This document shows positions 24,591 through 32,930 of a DNA stretch of 41,197 bases, piece after piece. Within the stretch, counting starts at the first letter, position 1, and every line of letters starts with the position of its first letter. Made by a program: the position numbers and the translations under genes. This DNA comes from an uncultured beta proteobacterium (lineage in GTDB: Bacteria > Pseudomonadota > Gammaproteobacteria > Burkholderiales > SG8-39). The DNA lies in contig CADEDU010000010.1 of assembly GCA_902826155.1 (NCBI GenBank), positions 93,264 to 134,460 on the forward strand, read 5' to 3'. The notes beneath the pieces are model-generated. The model did not search any database. It was not told the origin of the DNA and saw only the letters and a list, made by a program, of their open reading frames with translations.

Positions 24591-24938
24591 ATGCGCATCC
24601 ACAACCTCTACACCGACGCCAACGGCGAATCGCACTTCCGCGACATCGAGATCGAGTGGGTCGCGGAACGCCGCGGCAGCAAGCTTTCCGCACGCTTGCC
24701 GGCCAACGGCATCATCTTTCGCGAAACGCAGGCCGAGTACGACCTCGACTGGCATACCGCACCGCGGCGGCAGTACATCGTCAATCTCGATGCGGGCGTG
24801 CAGATCACCGCGAGCGACGGCGAGAGCCGCGTCATCGGCGCGGGCGAGATCATCCTGGTCGAGGACATCACCGGCAAAGGGCATCTGTCGAAAGGGCTGG
24901 GGCAGATCCGACACAGCCTGTTCATTCCGATCGAGTGA
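24591..24938 (+). CDS. Small cupin-fold protein
   Basis: A 115-residue single-domain protein with a cupin-like pattern: FRETQAEYDLDWHTAPRRQYIVNLDAGVQIT resembles the first cupin motif region (H55 present), and GESRVIGAGEIILVEDITGKGH the second (H98). Both motifs are degenerate compared with metal-binding cupins, so it may be a non-enzymatic or weakly metal-binding member. Its tract DGESRVIGAGEIILVED is the usual G-x-x-x-x-P/G-G turn. A weak GGAG lies about ten bases before the ATG. It diverges from Bug 3 and converges on the TIR gene with 18 bases between stops. Confidence 0.72.
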   Translation: MRIHNLYTDANGESHFRDIEIEWVAERRGSKLSARLPANGIIFRETQAEYDLDWHTAPRRQYIVNLDAGVQITASDGESRVIGAGEIILVEDITGKGHLSKGLGQIRHSLFIPIE

Positions 24939-24956
24939 GTCGAATGAGGCTGGCGC

Positions 24957-25820
24957 TCAACGCGCCTTGAAGCCGGAAAGCCCCATGAGCGCGAGCATCG
25001 TGATCGCGATGCTGGTCGATGCGCACGCCATCGTGAGCGGTTCGAGCTTATCGTCGACGTCCAGCGACAGAAAGCTCACGAAGGTGCCGAGCAGTCCCGT
25101 AGCCCAGGCCAGATGGATGTAGAGACGCCGCGACTCGTCCACCATGCGGACGATGAACAGCAGCAACACGACGCAACCGCTGATCACGACGAAAGTGACC
25201 CCGGACACCGCAAGGGAGAGCAACGGCTCACCGCGCAGATGGTTGCGCGCGATCCATGCGCACGTGCCGGCCACGGCGAGCACCAAAGCGGCCGAGATGA
25301 CGACCTGCGCTTGCAGCAAGCGGGTTTGCGTGAGCGAGGCAGGCATGTCCAGTGCGACGACCTTGGCCAGCCGCTCGACGTCGCTACGCCAGCGCTGGTC
25401 GCTGATGGACATCGCGTTGTGGCGAACCAAGCCACGCAGCGACTCGGGCAATTCGCTCGCGCGCGGCATCGCCGCCGATTCGACCAGCACCGGATAGATC
25501 GGAATGCCGCGTGCGAGCGCCGCCGCGATCTCGCGAGCAACCCAATCATCAGGATCCTGCAGCCGCACCGCGCCGTTGCGATCGGTGGCGGTCAACCAAT
25601 CCGGACCGATCAACACGACCATCGCGTCGGCCGCTTCGGCGGTGTTGCGCAGCACGTCCTCGAAGTTGGCACCGGTCTCGATGCCATCGATGTCGCGGAA
25701 CACGCGGCCGCGACCGAAGTAGCGGTCGAGCGTATCGGCGAGCCGACCGGCGATCCCGGCGGTGTCGTCACGCCGGTAGTTGATGAAGATGCGGCCCGGC
25801 GGTCGGCGTTCGACGGTCAT
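24957..25820 (-). CDS. TIR-domain protein with C-terminal transmembrane region
   Basis: A 287-residue protein. Residues 10-155 form a bacterial TIR domain: RIFINYRRDDTAGIAGRLAD, VFRDIDGIETGANFEDVL, MVVLIGPDWL and DDWVAREIAAALARGIPIYPVLV. E97 in WVAREI is at the position of the catalytic glutamate of TIR NADases. Four hydrophobic segments follow (about 171-191, 203-225, 233-253, 263-283), so the TIR domain should face the cytoplasm from the inner membrane. Bacterial TIR proteins degrade NAD+ or make cyclic-ADPR-type signals, often in anti-phage defence. It lies 111 bases after hydantoinase B on the same strand, with a palindrome between, so it may be its own unit. The start site has only a weak GAGG. 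Function is inferred. Confidence 0.85.
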   Translation of the reverse strand: MTVERRPPGRIFINYRRDDTAGIAGRLADTLDRYFGRGRVFRDIDGIETGANFEDVLRNTAEAADAMVVLIGPDWLTATDRNGAVRLQDPDDWVAREIAAALARGIPIYPVLVESAAMPRASELPESLRGLVRHNAMSISDQRWRSDVERLAKVVALDMPASLTQTRLLQAQVVISAALVLAVAGTCAWIARNHLRGEPLLSLAVSGVTFVVISGCVVLLLFIVRMVDESRRLYIHLAWATGLLGTFVSFLSLDVDDKLEPLTMACASTSIAITMLALMGLSGFKAR

Positions 25821-25876
25821 GGGATGACTAGCCTCAGGATGGCGTTCACGGCCGCAACAATACTAAGCCGGCTCCG

Positions 25877-25892
25877 CGCCAGGCGCCTGGCG
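25877..25892 (-). terminator. 16-bp palindrome between hydantoinase B and TIR genes
   Basis: CGCCAGGCGCCTGGCG is a perfect palindrome giving a six-pair stem with a GCGC loop. In the minus direction it lies 40 bases after the hydantoinase B stop and is followed by GC-rich sequence and then a TTAGTATTGTTG patch, not a clean U-run. It may weaken read-through into the TIR gene. Confidence 0.3.
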
Positions 25893-25931
25893 GCAGACAC
25901 CATCGGCGCGTCGGTGTGCGTGCGATCGACC

Positions 25932-27812
25932 TCATCGGCCTCGCCGTGGAAGCGTGAGCCGGCCCTGCTCATCGACCGAGAACGCATCGATCCCCAGCGG
26001 CGCGAGAAACCGTTCGAGGTAACGCGGCCGGGTCGTATCGCGCGATCGCGCAAGCGCCGCGCGCGCGGCGGTCGTGGCCGCGGCATCAACCGCCAGGTCG
26101 TCGATGCCTGCGCCGCCGGCCACTTTGCCTGCCGGTGCCGCCGGCGCGATGACCACGCCGTACACCTCGCGTGCATACGCCGCGTCGATCCGCTCCTCGC
26201 GCACATCGTCGAGCACCGCCTGCGGATCGCGCTCGAGCGGATCGCCCACGCCGGCCCCGCCCGCACCGATATGGCAGAACACTTCGTTCTTGCCGATGCG
26301 CACCGCTTCCATCGGGTTCTGCGGCAGGATGCGCTGTCGCTCGCCGGGATTGACGATGTGGAACGATGGCGTGCCGGGCGCGCCGCCGTCTAGACTCCAC
26401 GGCAGATGCCGCTGGCGATCGGCGCGCAGCACCACCAGCGTTTCATCGCCGAGCATCCGATACTGACGCACGATGCCGCCCGCACCGCGATGCTTGCCGG
26501 GGCCGCCGGAATTTTCGATCAGGCCGTACTTCTGGATCTCCAGCGGATAGAGCGCCTCGATCATCTCGATCGGCTGATTGGTGAGATTGCCGCCCGGATT
26601 GGGAATGCCGAACACGCCATCGGCCGCTCGCGTTGCGCCCCAGCTGCCGGCCAGCGTTTCGGCCACCACGTAACGCCGATCGCGATGCCAGCCCGAGATC
26701 GCGGGGAACGTCACGCCGCCCTCGCCCGCCGCACCGACCCGATCGGGCACGATCTGCGCGAACACGCCCATCAGCGTATCGATCGCGCGCCAGCCGATGA
26801 TCGCGCGTGCCGCACAGGCAGCGGGCAGTCGCGGATTGACGATGCTGCCCTCGGGCAACACGATGGTGAGCGGCCGCAGGAACCCTTCGAAGTTCGGGAT
26901 CTCCTGCGTGGCGATGCACTTCACCATCAATTGCACCGCCGACTTCACGAACGGCGACGGACAGTTGATCGCGCCTTGCACCTGCGGCGACGAACCGGTC
27001 CAGTCGACCGTCATCGCGTCGCCGGCGATCGTCACCGTGGCCTTGAGCGGGATCGGCGCGGGCGCATCGCCCAGGCCGTCGATCCAGTCGGTGAAGCTCC
27101 ACGTGCCTTTCGGCAGCCTGCCGATCTCGGCGCGCGTGACGCGTTCAGCGTAGTCGTGCAGATCGTCGATCATCGCGCGAAACGCCGCGCTGCCGTGCCG
27201 CTGCACCAGCGAGCGCAATCCGCGTTCGGCGGTGTTGCACGCGGCGATCTGCGCGCGCATGTCGCCTGCCTGCTTGTCGGGCACGCGCGAGTTGTGCGCA
27301 ATGATCTTGAAGAAGGTCTGATTGGGATTGCCGGCCTCGAACATCTTGATGATCGGCAGACGCAGGCCTTCCTGGAACACTTCGGTGGCATATACCGCGG
27401 TCGAGCCGGGCGCGATGCCCCCCATATCGATCTGATGCACCAGCGTGCAGGCGAAACCTTCCACCACGCCGTCGACGAAGATCGGCTTGATCACGTACAC
27501 GTCGGGCAGATGCATGCCACCGGCGGTGTACGGATCATTGAAAACGAACACGTCGCCCTCGACCATGTCGTCGCCATAGTCGCGCAGCAACGCCTGCATC
27601 GCATCGGGAAACGCGCCCAGATGCAGCGCCATCGTCAGGCCATGCGCGATCGAGCGGCCGTGGCGATCGCACAGGCCGGTGGAGTAGTCCATCGAGTCGC
27701 GCACGATCGAGGAGTACGCGGTGCGCAGGATCACCAGCGCCATCTCGTCGGCCAGCGACGCCAGCGCGTTCTTGACGACTTCGAGCGTGATCGGATCGCT
27801 CTTCACAGCCAT
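25932..27812 (-). CDS. hyuB: Hydantoinase/oxoprolinase B subunit
   Basis: The 626-residue B subunit of an ATP-dependent hydantoinase/5-oxoprolinase-type complex, which opens cyclic amides; N-methylhydantoinase and acetone/acetophenone carboxylases use related subunits. Motifs include DPITLEVVKNALASLADEM, SIVRDSMDYSTGLCD, VFNDPYTAGGMHLPDV, GEGGVTFPAISGW and ENSGGPGKHRGAGGI, all family hallmarks. Start at 27812 is chosen for GAGGGAG about eight bases upstream; an ATG seven codons earlier has none. It is 22 bases after the A-subunit stop, so the two are coupled. A C-terminal region rich in Ala and Gly is unremarkable. Substrate is unknown. Confidence 0.9.
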   Translation of the reverse strand: MAVKSDPITLEVVKNALASLADEMALVILRTAYSSIVRDSMDYSTGLCDRHGRSIAHGLTMALHLGAFPDAMQALLRDYGDDMVEGDVFVFNDPYTAGGMHLPDVYVIKPIFVDGVVEGFACTLVHQIDMGGIAPGSTAVYATEVFQEGLRLPIIKMFEAGNPNQTFFKIIAHNSRVPDKQAGDMRAQIAACNTAERGLRSLVQRHGSAAFRAMIDDLHDYAERVTRAEIGRLPKGTWSFTDWIDGLGDAPAPIPLKATVTIAGDAMTVDWTGSSPQVQGAINCPSPFVKSAVQLMVKCIATQEIPNFEGFLRPLTIVLPEGSIVNPRLPAACAARAIIGWRAIDTLMGVFAQIVPDRVGAAGEGGVTFPAISGWHRDRRYVVAETLAGSWGATRAADGVFGIPNPGGNLTNQPIEMIEALYPLEIQKYGLIENSGGPGKHRGAGGIVRQYRMLGDETLVVLRADRQRHLPWSLDGGAPGTPSFHIVNPGERQRILPQNPMEAVRIGKNEVFCHIGAGGAGVGDPLERDPQAVLDDVREERIDAAYAREVYGVVIAPAAPAGKVAGGAGIDDLAVDAAATTAARAALARSRDTTRPRYLERFLAPLGIDAFSVDEQGRLTLPRRGR

Positions 27813-27834
27813 ACCCGAATCTCCCTCTCGCATC

Positions 27835-29910
27835 TCAATCGCGCGTCAGAACGATGTTGCCGGCAGCGTCGAGTTGCGCGGTCCATGCCGGCGGAACCAC
27901 GCAGGTCGCGTCGTACTCTTCGACGATCAACGGCCCGCGGCGCGGCGCGTCGAGATCGCCGCGACCCAGCACCTGCACTTCGATCGCGCCTTGTTCGGCA
28001 CCGAAGAACGCGATGCGACGTTCGATCGTTCGACGCTGCGGCGCGGCGCTCGGCAGATCTGGGCCCGCCTCGATCACGCGCGCCACGACGCGCAAGGTGA
28101 CGCACTCGACTTCCTCACGCTCGGCCTGGTGACCGTACGTGCGCTCGTGTTCGTTGCCGAAGTCGCGCGCGATCGCAGCGAAATCGGGCATGCCGGCAGC
28201 GACCGGCACGGTGAGCTCATGCGCCTGGCCGGTGTAGCGAATGTCGGCCAGACGCTGCACCTTCAACCGCGCGGCTTCGAATCCCTGCTCGCGCAGGCGG
28301 GTGCGCACCTGCGACTCCAGCGCATCGAAGCGCGTCGCCAGTTCAGCCGGCGTCGTGTCGCGAAGGCGCTGCAGATACGCGCGCGCCACTTCGTGCTCGA
28401 TTTGCGCGGCGAGCAGTCCGTACGCGCTGAACACGCCGGGGTGCGGCGGTACCACCACGCGCTTCATTTCGAGCAGATCGGCGATTGCCACCGCCACGAC
28501 CGGCCCGTTACCGCCGAACGCATACAACGCGAAATCGCGCGGATCGCGGCCGCGGTAGGTCGACACCGCCTTCACCGCGCGCACCATCGTGCCGCATGCG
28601 ACCTGAAACACGCCGAACGCGGCGTGCAATGCGTCGCGCTGTAACGGCTGACCGACCTGCTCGGCGATCACGCGGCGTCCAGCTTGCGCGTCGAGCTTCA
28701 AGCCGCCGCCGGCGAGCGCGTGAGGACTGATGTATCCCAGCGTCAACGCAGCGTCGGTGAAGGTCGCCTGCGTACCGCCGTTGCCGTAACACACCGGGCC
28801 AGGCAAGGCGCCGGCACTTTGCGGTCCGACCCGCAACAGGCCGCCCGCGTCGATCGACACCAGACTGCCGCCACCGGCACCGACCTCGGAGATGTCGATT
28901 ACCGGCAGCTTGAGCGCGTAGCCGCCACCCATCACCAGCTTCGACGACAGATTGATGCCGGCGCCGACTTCATAGTCGCCGGTGCGGGTGATCTCGCCGC
29001 GCTCGATGAGCGACACCTTCGCGGTCGTCCCGCCCATGTCGAACGTGATCGCATCGGACGATGTAGTTGATTGCCGCGATCGCAGCGCCGCCGCCGCGCC
29101 GATCACGCCAGCGGCCGGGCCTGATTCGACCAGCGCAGCCGGGCGTTCGACCGCGGCGCCGACCGTCATCACGCCACCGTCGGATTTCATCACGTGGATC
29201 GGCGCATCGACGCCGATCGCCGCCAAGTGTCGGCGCAACGAAGCGAAGTAGGCGCGCAGTGTCGGCCCGAGAAACGCATTGATCACCGTAGTGCTGGTGC
29301 GTTCATATTCGCGGATGACCGGCAGGATGTCGCTCGAACAAGTGATGTACACATCCTCGCCCATGCGATCGCGCAGGATGGCCGCGACGCGCTGTTCGTG
29401 CGCTGGATTGGCGTATGCGTGGATCAGACTGATCGCCACCGCTTCGATTCCGGCCGCAACGAACCGATCAGCGGCCGCATGCACGCTGGCTTCGTCGAGC
29501 ACGATGCGCACGCTGCCATCGGGCGCCATGCGCTCGTCCACCTCGAGTCGCCAGCGGCGCGGCACCAGCGGCGCGGGCGGTCGATAGTTGAGCGTGTACA
29601 TCTCCGGGATGCGCAGCCGTCGCATCTCCAGCACATCGCGAAAGCCACGCGTGGTGACAAGGCCAGTCTGTGCGCCCTTGTGCTCGAGGATCGCGTTGGT
29701 AGCCACCGTGGTCGCGTGCACCACGCGCTCGATATTCGCCGCGCGGGCCTGCGCGTTGGCGAGCGCCCGGGCCACGCCTTCGGCGATGCCGCGCCCGAAG
29801 TCATCGGGCGTGGTGAGCGTCTTGTAGGTGTGCACCGCGCCTGCGCTAGAGCGCAGCACGATGTCGGTAAACGTACCGCCGATGTCGACGCCGACGATAA
29901 AGCGAGTCAC
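27835..29910 (-). CDS. hyuA: Hydantoinase/oxoprolinase A subunit
   Basis: The 691-residue A subunit, an ATP-binding protein with actin-like folds. The N-terminal phosphate loop is FIVGVDIGGTFTDIVL (D9, D16), and a second nucleotide element is ITFDMGGTTAKVSL. VVHATTVATNAILEHKGAQ, SSDILPVIREYERTSTTVIN and YAFGGNGPVVAVAIA are diagnostic of the HyuA/5-oxoprolinase group. Start is GTG at 29910, five bases after the preceding oxidoreductase stop; the open frame continues far upstream but overlaps that gene, so it is not used. With HyuB it should hydrolyse or carboxylate a cyclic amide or ketone using ATP in the cytoplasm. Amino acids in the active-site region do not tell which. Confidence 0.9.
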   Translation of the reverse strand: MTRFIVGVDIGGTFTDIVLRSSAGAVHTYKTLTTPDDFGRGIAEGVARALANAQARAANIERVVHATTVATNAILEHKGAQTGLVTTRGFRDVLEMRRLRIPEMYTLNYRPPAPLVPRRWRLEVDERMAPDGSVRIVLDEASVHAAADRFVAAGIEAVAISLIHAYANPAHEQRVAAILRDRMGEDVYITCSSDILPVIREYERTSTTVINAFLGPTLRAYFASLRRHLAAIGVDAPIHVMKSDGGVMTVGAAVERPAALVESGPAAGVIGAAAALRSRQSTTSSDAITFDMGGTTAKVSLIERGEITRTGDYEVGAGINLSSKLVMGGGYALKLPVIDISEVGAGGGSLVSIDAGGLLRVGPQSAGALPGPVCYGNGGTQATFTDAALTLGYISPHALAGGGLKLDAQAGRRVIAEQVGQPLQRDALHAAFGVFQVACGTMVRAVKAVSTYRGRDPRDFALYAFGGNGPVVAVAIADLLEMKRVVVPPHPGVFSAYGLLAAQIEHEVARAYLQRLRDTTPAELATRFDALESQVRTRLREQGFEAARLKVQRLADIRYTGQAHELTVPVAAGMPDFAAIARDFGNEHERTYGHQAEREEVECVTLRVVARVIEAGPDLPSAAPQRRTIERRIAFFGAEQGAIEVQVLGRGDLDAPRRGPLIVEEYDATCVVPPAWTAQLDAAGNIVLTRD

Positions 29911-29915
29911 GGAGA

Positions 29916-30869
29916 TCAACCAGGCCGGTGACCGGCGCGCCCGCGAACATCGAGCACGATCCGGCCCCGACTGTTCTCGCCGGCCTCCAGCGCGCGGTGC
30001 GCTTCGCCCGCCAGCGCAAGCGGCAGGACTCGACTCACCAGCGGACGCCACGCCCCTTGCCGCGCCAACTCGACGACCGCGCGCAATGCATGCGGTTCGT
30101 CGTGGATGCGCGCCTGCGCCGCACGCACGCCGAACTCGGCGCTGCGGTCGCGAAACGGCAAGGCGATCAGCCACACCAGTGCACCGCCGGGTTTCATCGC
30201 GGGATAGGCGCGGTCGTGCGCCTCGCCGCCGACCAGATCGAACACGACATCGAACGATCGCGCCGGCAATGGCTCGTCGCGATCGTAGGCATAGACCTCA
30301 TCTGCCCCCAGGTCGCGAACGAAATCGCGGTTGCGCGCACTGCAGATGCCGGCGACCGTCGCCCCCATGTGCTTGCCCAATTGCACCGCCATCACACCGA
30401 TCGCGCCCGCCGCGCCGATCACCAGCAGGCGCTGTCCGCGCGCAAGCTGCACCGCTTCGTTGAGGCCGATCCAGGCGCAGATGCCCGAGTGCAGCAGCGC
30501 GGTGCCTTCGGCGAAGCTCAGGCCTGGGGGCATCGGCACGATCGAGCCGGCGTTTCGTACCACGCATTCGGCGTAGCTGCCGTTCTCGATGTGCTGGGTG
30601 GCGAAGCACACCGCGTCGCCGGGCCTGGCATAGCGAACGTTCGCGCCGACCTTGCGGACGGTGCCGGCGCCATCGCGACCGGGAATCTTCGGCAGCGTGA
30701 CCTTGAAGTGCGCCTGCAGCAGGCCGGCGCGCAGCTTCCAGTCTCCCGGAATCGCGGTGGCCGCTTCGATGTCGATCAGCACTTCGTCCGGCCCGGGTTG
30801 CGGGTCGGGAAGCTCGACGAGTTCGAGCACGTCGGGGCCGCCGTATCGGCTGAATCGAATCGCTTTCAT
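29916..30869 (-). CDS. Zinc-independent MDR oxidoreductase (quinone reductase-like)
   Basis: A 317-residue medium-chain dehydrogenase/reductase. The N-terminus MKAIRFSRYGGPDVLELVELPDPQPGPDEVLI and the Rossmann motif VIGAAGAIGVMAVQLGKHMGA are typical of NADPH:quinone oxidoreductases; the structural-zinc cysteines of alcohol dehydrogenases are absent. FDVVFDLVGGEAHDRAY and NSRGRIVLDV complete the pattern. It probably reduces a quinone, enal or enone in the cytoplasm. ATG 30869 fits the family; an ATG at 30923 would add 18 residues and neither has a good ribosome binding site. It leads the hydantoinase operon, which suggests it handles an unsaturated or quinoid intermediate. Confidence 0.83.
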   Translation of the reverse strand: MKAIRFSRYGGPDVLELVELPDPQPGPDEVLIDIEAATAIPGDWKLRAGLLQAHFKVTLPKIPGRDGAGTVRKVGANVRYARPGDAVCFATQHIENGSYAECVVRNAGSIVPMPPGLSFAEGTALLHSGICAWIGLNEAVQLARGQRLLVIGAAGAIGVMAVQLGKHMGATVAGICSARNRDFVRDLGADEVYAYDRDEPLPARSFDVVFDLVGGEAHDRAYPAMKPGGALVWLIALPFRDRSAEFGVRAAQARIHDEPHALRAVVELARQGAWRPLVSRVLPLALAGEAHRALEAGENSRGRIVLDVRGRAGHRPG

Positions 30870-30986
30870 AGGGATCGGGATCGCTGGGTTCGGAATCGAC
30901 GCTGGGGTCGTGGCTGTGTTCATCGGCGCGAACTGTGAAACGTGGTGCACGCGATCAACGATCAACGCTTTCCGTCCGTTCGAGAA

Positions 30987-31005
30987 TGGCAGGATCGACC
31001 TGCCA
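30987..31005. promoter_or_regulatory. 19-bp inverted repeat, possible operator or hairpin
   Basis: TGGCAGG-N5-CCTGCCA is a perfect seven-base dyad in the 176-bp divergent region between the quinone reductase-like gene and the secreted protein gene, 41 bases before the latter's ATG. Spacing fits a dimeric regulator or an RNA stem in the leader. A tandem GATCAAC pair lies just upstream (30950-30965 region). Confidence 0.4.
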
Positions 31006-31045
31006 CGCCACCATCGGTGCCGTGACACACGCAAGCGAGCATGCC

Positions 31046-31861
31046 ATGAACGAAACGCAGGATCGACCCCCATCGATGCATCGGGCCACGCGCTGGACCC
31101 GGCCGATGGTGGCCGCCACCGCGGCAGTCGTCGCCCTCGCCGCGCCGGTGGCAATCGCCGCGACGCCGGTACCGATGGACAGCCAGGGCCGCAATGTCAT
31201 CGAGGGCGTCATGGTCGAGCAGTACGGCAGTCGCTTCCACAGCGGACACAAGTGCTGGATCCACGTCGATCGCGAGCAAGGCGCCTACTGCGTCAAGCCG
31301 ATCAAGGGCGATCTGATGCGTGCACACGATGGGCTGCGCCTGTACGTGCTCGCCGATGGCGTGCCGATCGACGAGCGTGGCTCGATCGACTCGGCGGCGC
31401 ACGTCAGCGCCGGGCTGGTCGGCGCATTCGTACTCACGCGCGATGAGTCCACTAGAAAATGGCGCGTCGTCGCGGCCAAACGCGACTTCTTCTTCGGTTC
31501 GTCGGGGCACTCGGGCGCGAGCCGTGCGCAACTGGTCGATATGGGCCCGTCGGATTATCTCGGCTGGCGCTTCGAACACGGCGGCATGTGGCAGGGCATC
31601 GTCGTCTCGCAGCAGGTGTTTCTCGCCCCGCTCGGCAAGGGCTTCGCCAATCTGAGCCGGCTGCCTGTGATCCGCGAAGACGATCAGGCGCACAGCTACA
31701 GCTACCGGTTCGACACGAGCAAGACCGATCAACGCGTGTTTCCCGTCATCGCGGAGAAGCGCCGCATGAACAAAGACGGCCGCCCCGGCCAGGTAGTGCA
31801 GACAGGCTTGTTGCCGTTCGACTACAAGAACTGGCTCTACAACCTCGCGCCGGGGTTCTGA
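31046..31861 (+). CDS. Secreted protein of unknown function
   Basis: A 271-residue protein I do not recognise. After a basic N-terminus, TRPMVAATAAVVALAAPVAI and cleavage near AIA (38) form a signal peptide, so the mature part should be periplasmic. It contains C70 and C82 in HKCWIHVDREQGAYC, probably a disulphide, and long stretches such as FFFGSSGHSGASRAQL, GWRFEHGGMWQGIVV and a C-terminal PFDYKNWLYNLAPGF rich in aromatic residues. No enzyme motif is evident. ATG 31046 is chosen for the signal peptide; no strong ribosome binding site is seen. It diverges from the hydantoinase operon and converges on the MetE-like gene with nine bases between stops. A beta-rich fold is likely. Confidence 0.7.
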   Translation: MNETQDRPPSMHRATRWTRPMVAATAAVVALAAPVAIAATPVPMDSQGRNVIEGVMVEQYGSRFHSGHKCWIHVDREQGAYCVKPIKGDLMRAHDGLRLYVLADGVPIDERGSIDSAAHVSAGLVGAFVLTRDESTRKWRVVAAKRDFFFGSSGHSGASRAQLVDMGPSDYLGWRFEHGGMWQGIVVSQQVFLAPLGKGFANLSRLPVIREDDQAHSYSYRFDTSKTDQRVFPVIAEKRRMNKDGRPGQVVQTGLLPFDYKNWLYNLAPGF

Positions 31862-31870
31862 CGGCAGCGT

Positions 31871-32914
31871 CTACGAAATCTCCCGCCGCACGATCGCCGC
31901 GCCATCGACCATCGCCTTGAGTTTGGCGAACGCCAGCTCACGCGACAGATACTTCATGCCGCAATCGGGCGCGGGGATGAGTTTGTCGGCTGGCAAGAAA
32001 CGCAACGCGGCGCGGATGCGCTCGGCAACCTGCGCCGCCGTCTCGGCCTTCGCATCGTTGAGATCCAGCACACCGAGCATCACCTGCTTGGATGCGAGGT
32101 CCTTGAGGATGCCAAGATCGAGCTTGGGTTGCGCCGCCTCGATCGAGATCTGCTGCGCCACCGTCTGCGACAGCTGCGGCAGATACGCGTAGCCGACGGG
32201 TTTGTTTTCCCAGGGCACCACCGCCGCGTAACCGAAACACAGATGCACCACGGTGGGCACCTTGATGCCTTCGAGCGCGCGATTGATGGCCGGCACCGCG
32301 ATGCGCTTGGCCGCTTCGGGGTCGTTGCGCAGCCACGGCTCGTCGAGCTGGATGACGTCGGCACCGGCCGCCACCAGCGCATGCGCTTCGGCATTGACCG
32401 CGGCTGCGTAGTCCATCACCAGTTCGTCGGCGTCCTTGTAGAACTCGTTGACCGCCTGCTGGCTCATGGTGAACGGGCCGGGAAGCGTCATCTTCGCGGC
32501 GCGATCGGTGTTCCGGCGCAGGAACTCCATGTCGCGCACTTCGACCGCACGCGTACGCCGGATCCTGCCCACCACACGTGGCACCTTCGTCTGCATGCCG
32601 CCGCGCGCATTGACGATGCCCGGCCGCTCGGTATCGATCCCTTCCAGCGCGGTGGCGAAGCGGTTGGAATAGCTCTCGCGCCGCATCTCGCCGTCGGTGA
32701 TGATGTCGAGGCCTGCCCGCTCCATGTCGCGGATCGCGACGATGGTCGCGTCGTCCTGCGCCTGTTCGAGAAACTGCGCGGGCACGCGCCAGAGTTCTTC
32801 CATGCGGGTGCGCGGCACGACCTTCGACAGCATCTCGCGGTTGACCAGCCAGTCGGGCTGCGGATAGCTCCCGACGACCGTGGTCGGCAGCAGATGGACG
32901 GGGAGTGATGTCAT
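31871..32914 (-). CDS. Stand-alone MetE C-terminal domain (cobalamin-independent methyltransferase-like)
   Basis: A 347-residue protein corresponding to only the catalytic half of MetE, which is about 750 residues in full. All four zinc ligands are visible: H224 and C226 in VVHLCFGY, E259 in ISIEAAQ and C318 in PAPDCGMKYL. TTVVGSYPQPDWLV and GPFTMSQQA are also typical. Core-MetE proteins lack the N-terminal domain and can use alternative methyl donors or act in catabolic methyl transfer. The ATG at 32914 follows GGAG by five bases. It lies 16 bases downstream of the ABC permease stop on the same strand, so it is probably the last gene of that operon. Acceptor and donor are unknown. Confidence 0.85.
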   Translation of the reverse strand: MTSLPVHLLPTTVVGSYPQPDWLVNREMLSKVVPRTRMEELWRVPAQFLEQAQDDATIVAIRDMERAGLDIITDGEMRRESYSNRFATALEGIDTERPGIVNARGGMQTKVPRVVGRIRRTRAVEVRDMEFLRRNTDRAAKMTLPGPFTMSQQAVNEFYKDADELVMDYAAAVNAEAHALVAAGADVIQLDEPWLRNDPEAAKRIAVPAINRALEGIKVPTVVHLCFGYAAVVPWENKPVGYAYLPQLSQTVAQQISIEAAQPKLDLGILKDLASKQVMLGVLDLNDAKAETAAQVAERIRAALRFLPADKLIPAPDCGMKYLSRELAFAKLKAMVDGAAIVRREIS

Positions 32915-32930
32915 GGAGACTCCGATGCAG

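Noticed and set aside
29911..30174. N-terminal extension of hydantoinase A
   Set aside because: The frame is open but overlaps the oxidoreductase gene, has no motif, and the family domain starts at the GTG at 29910.
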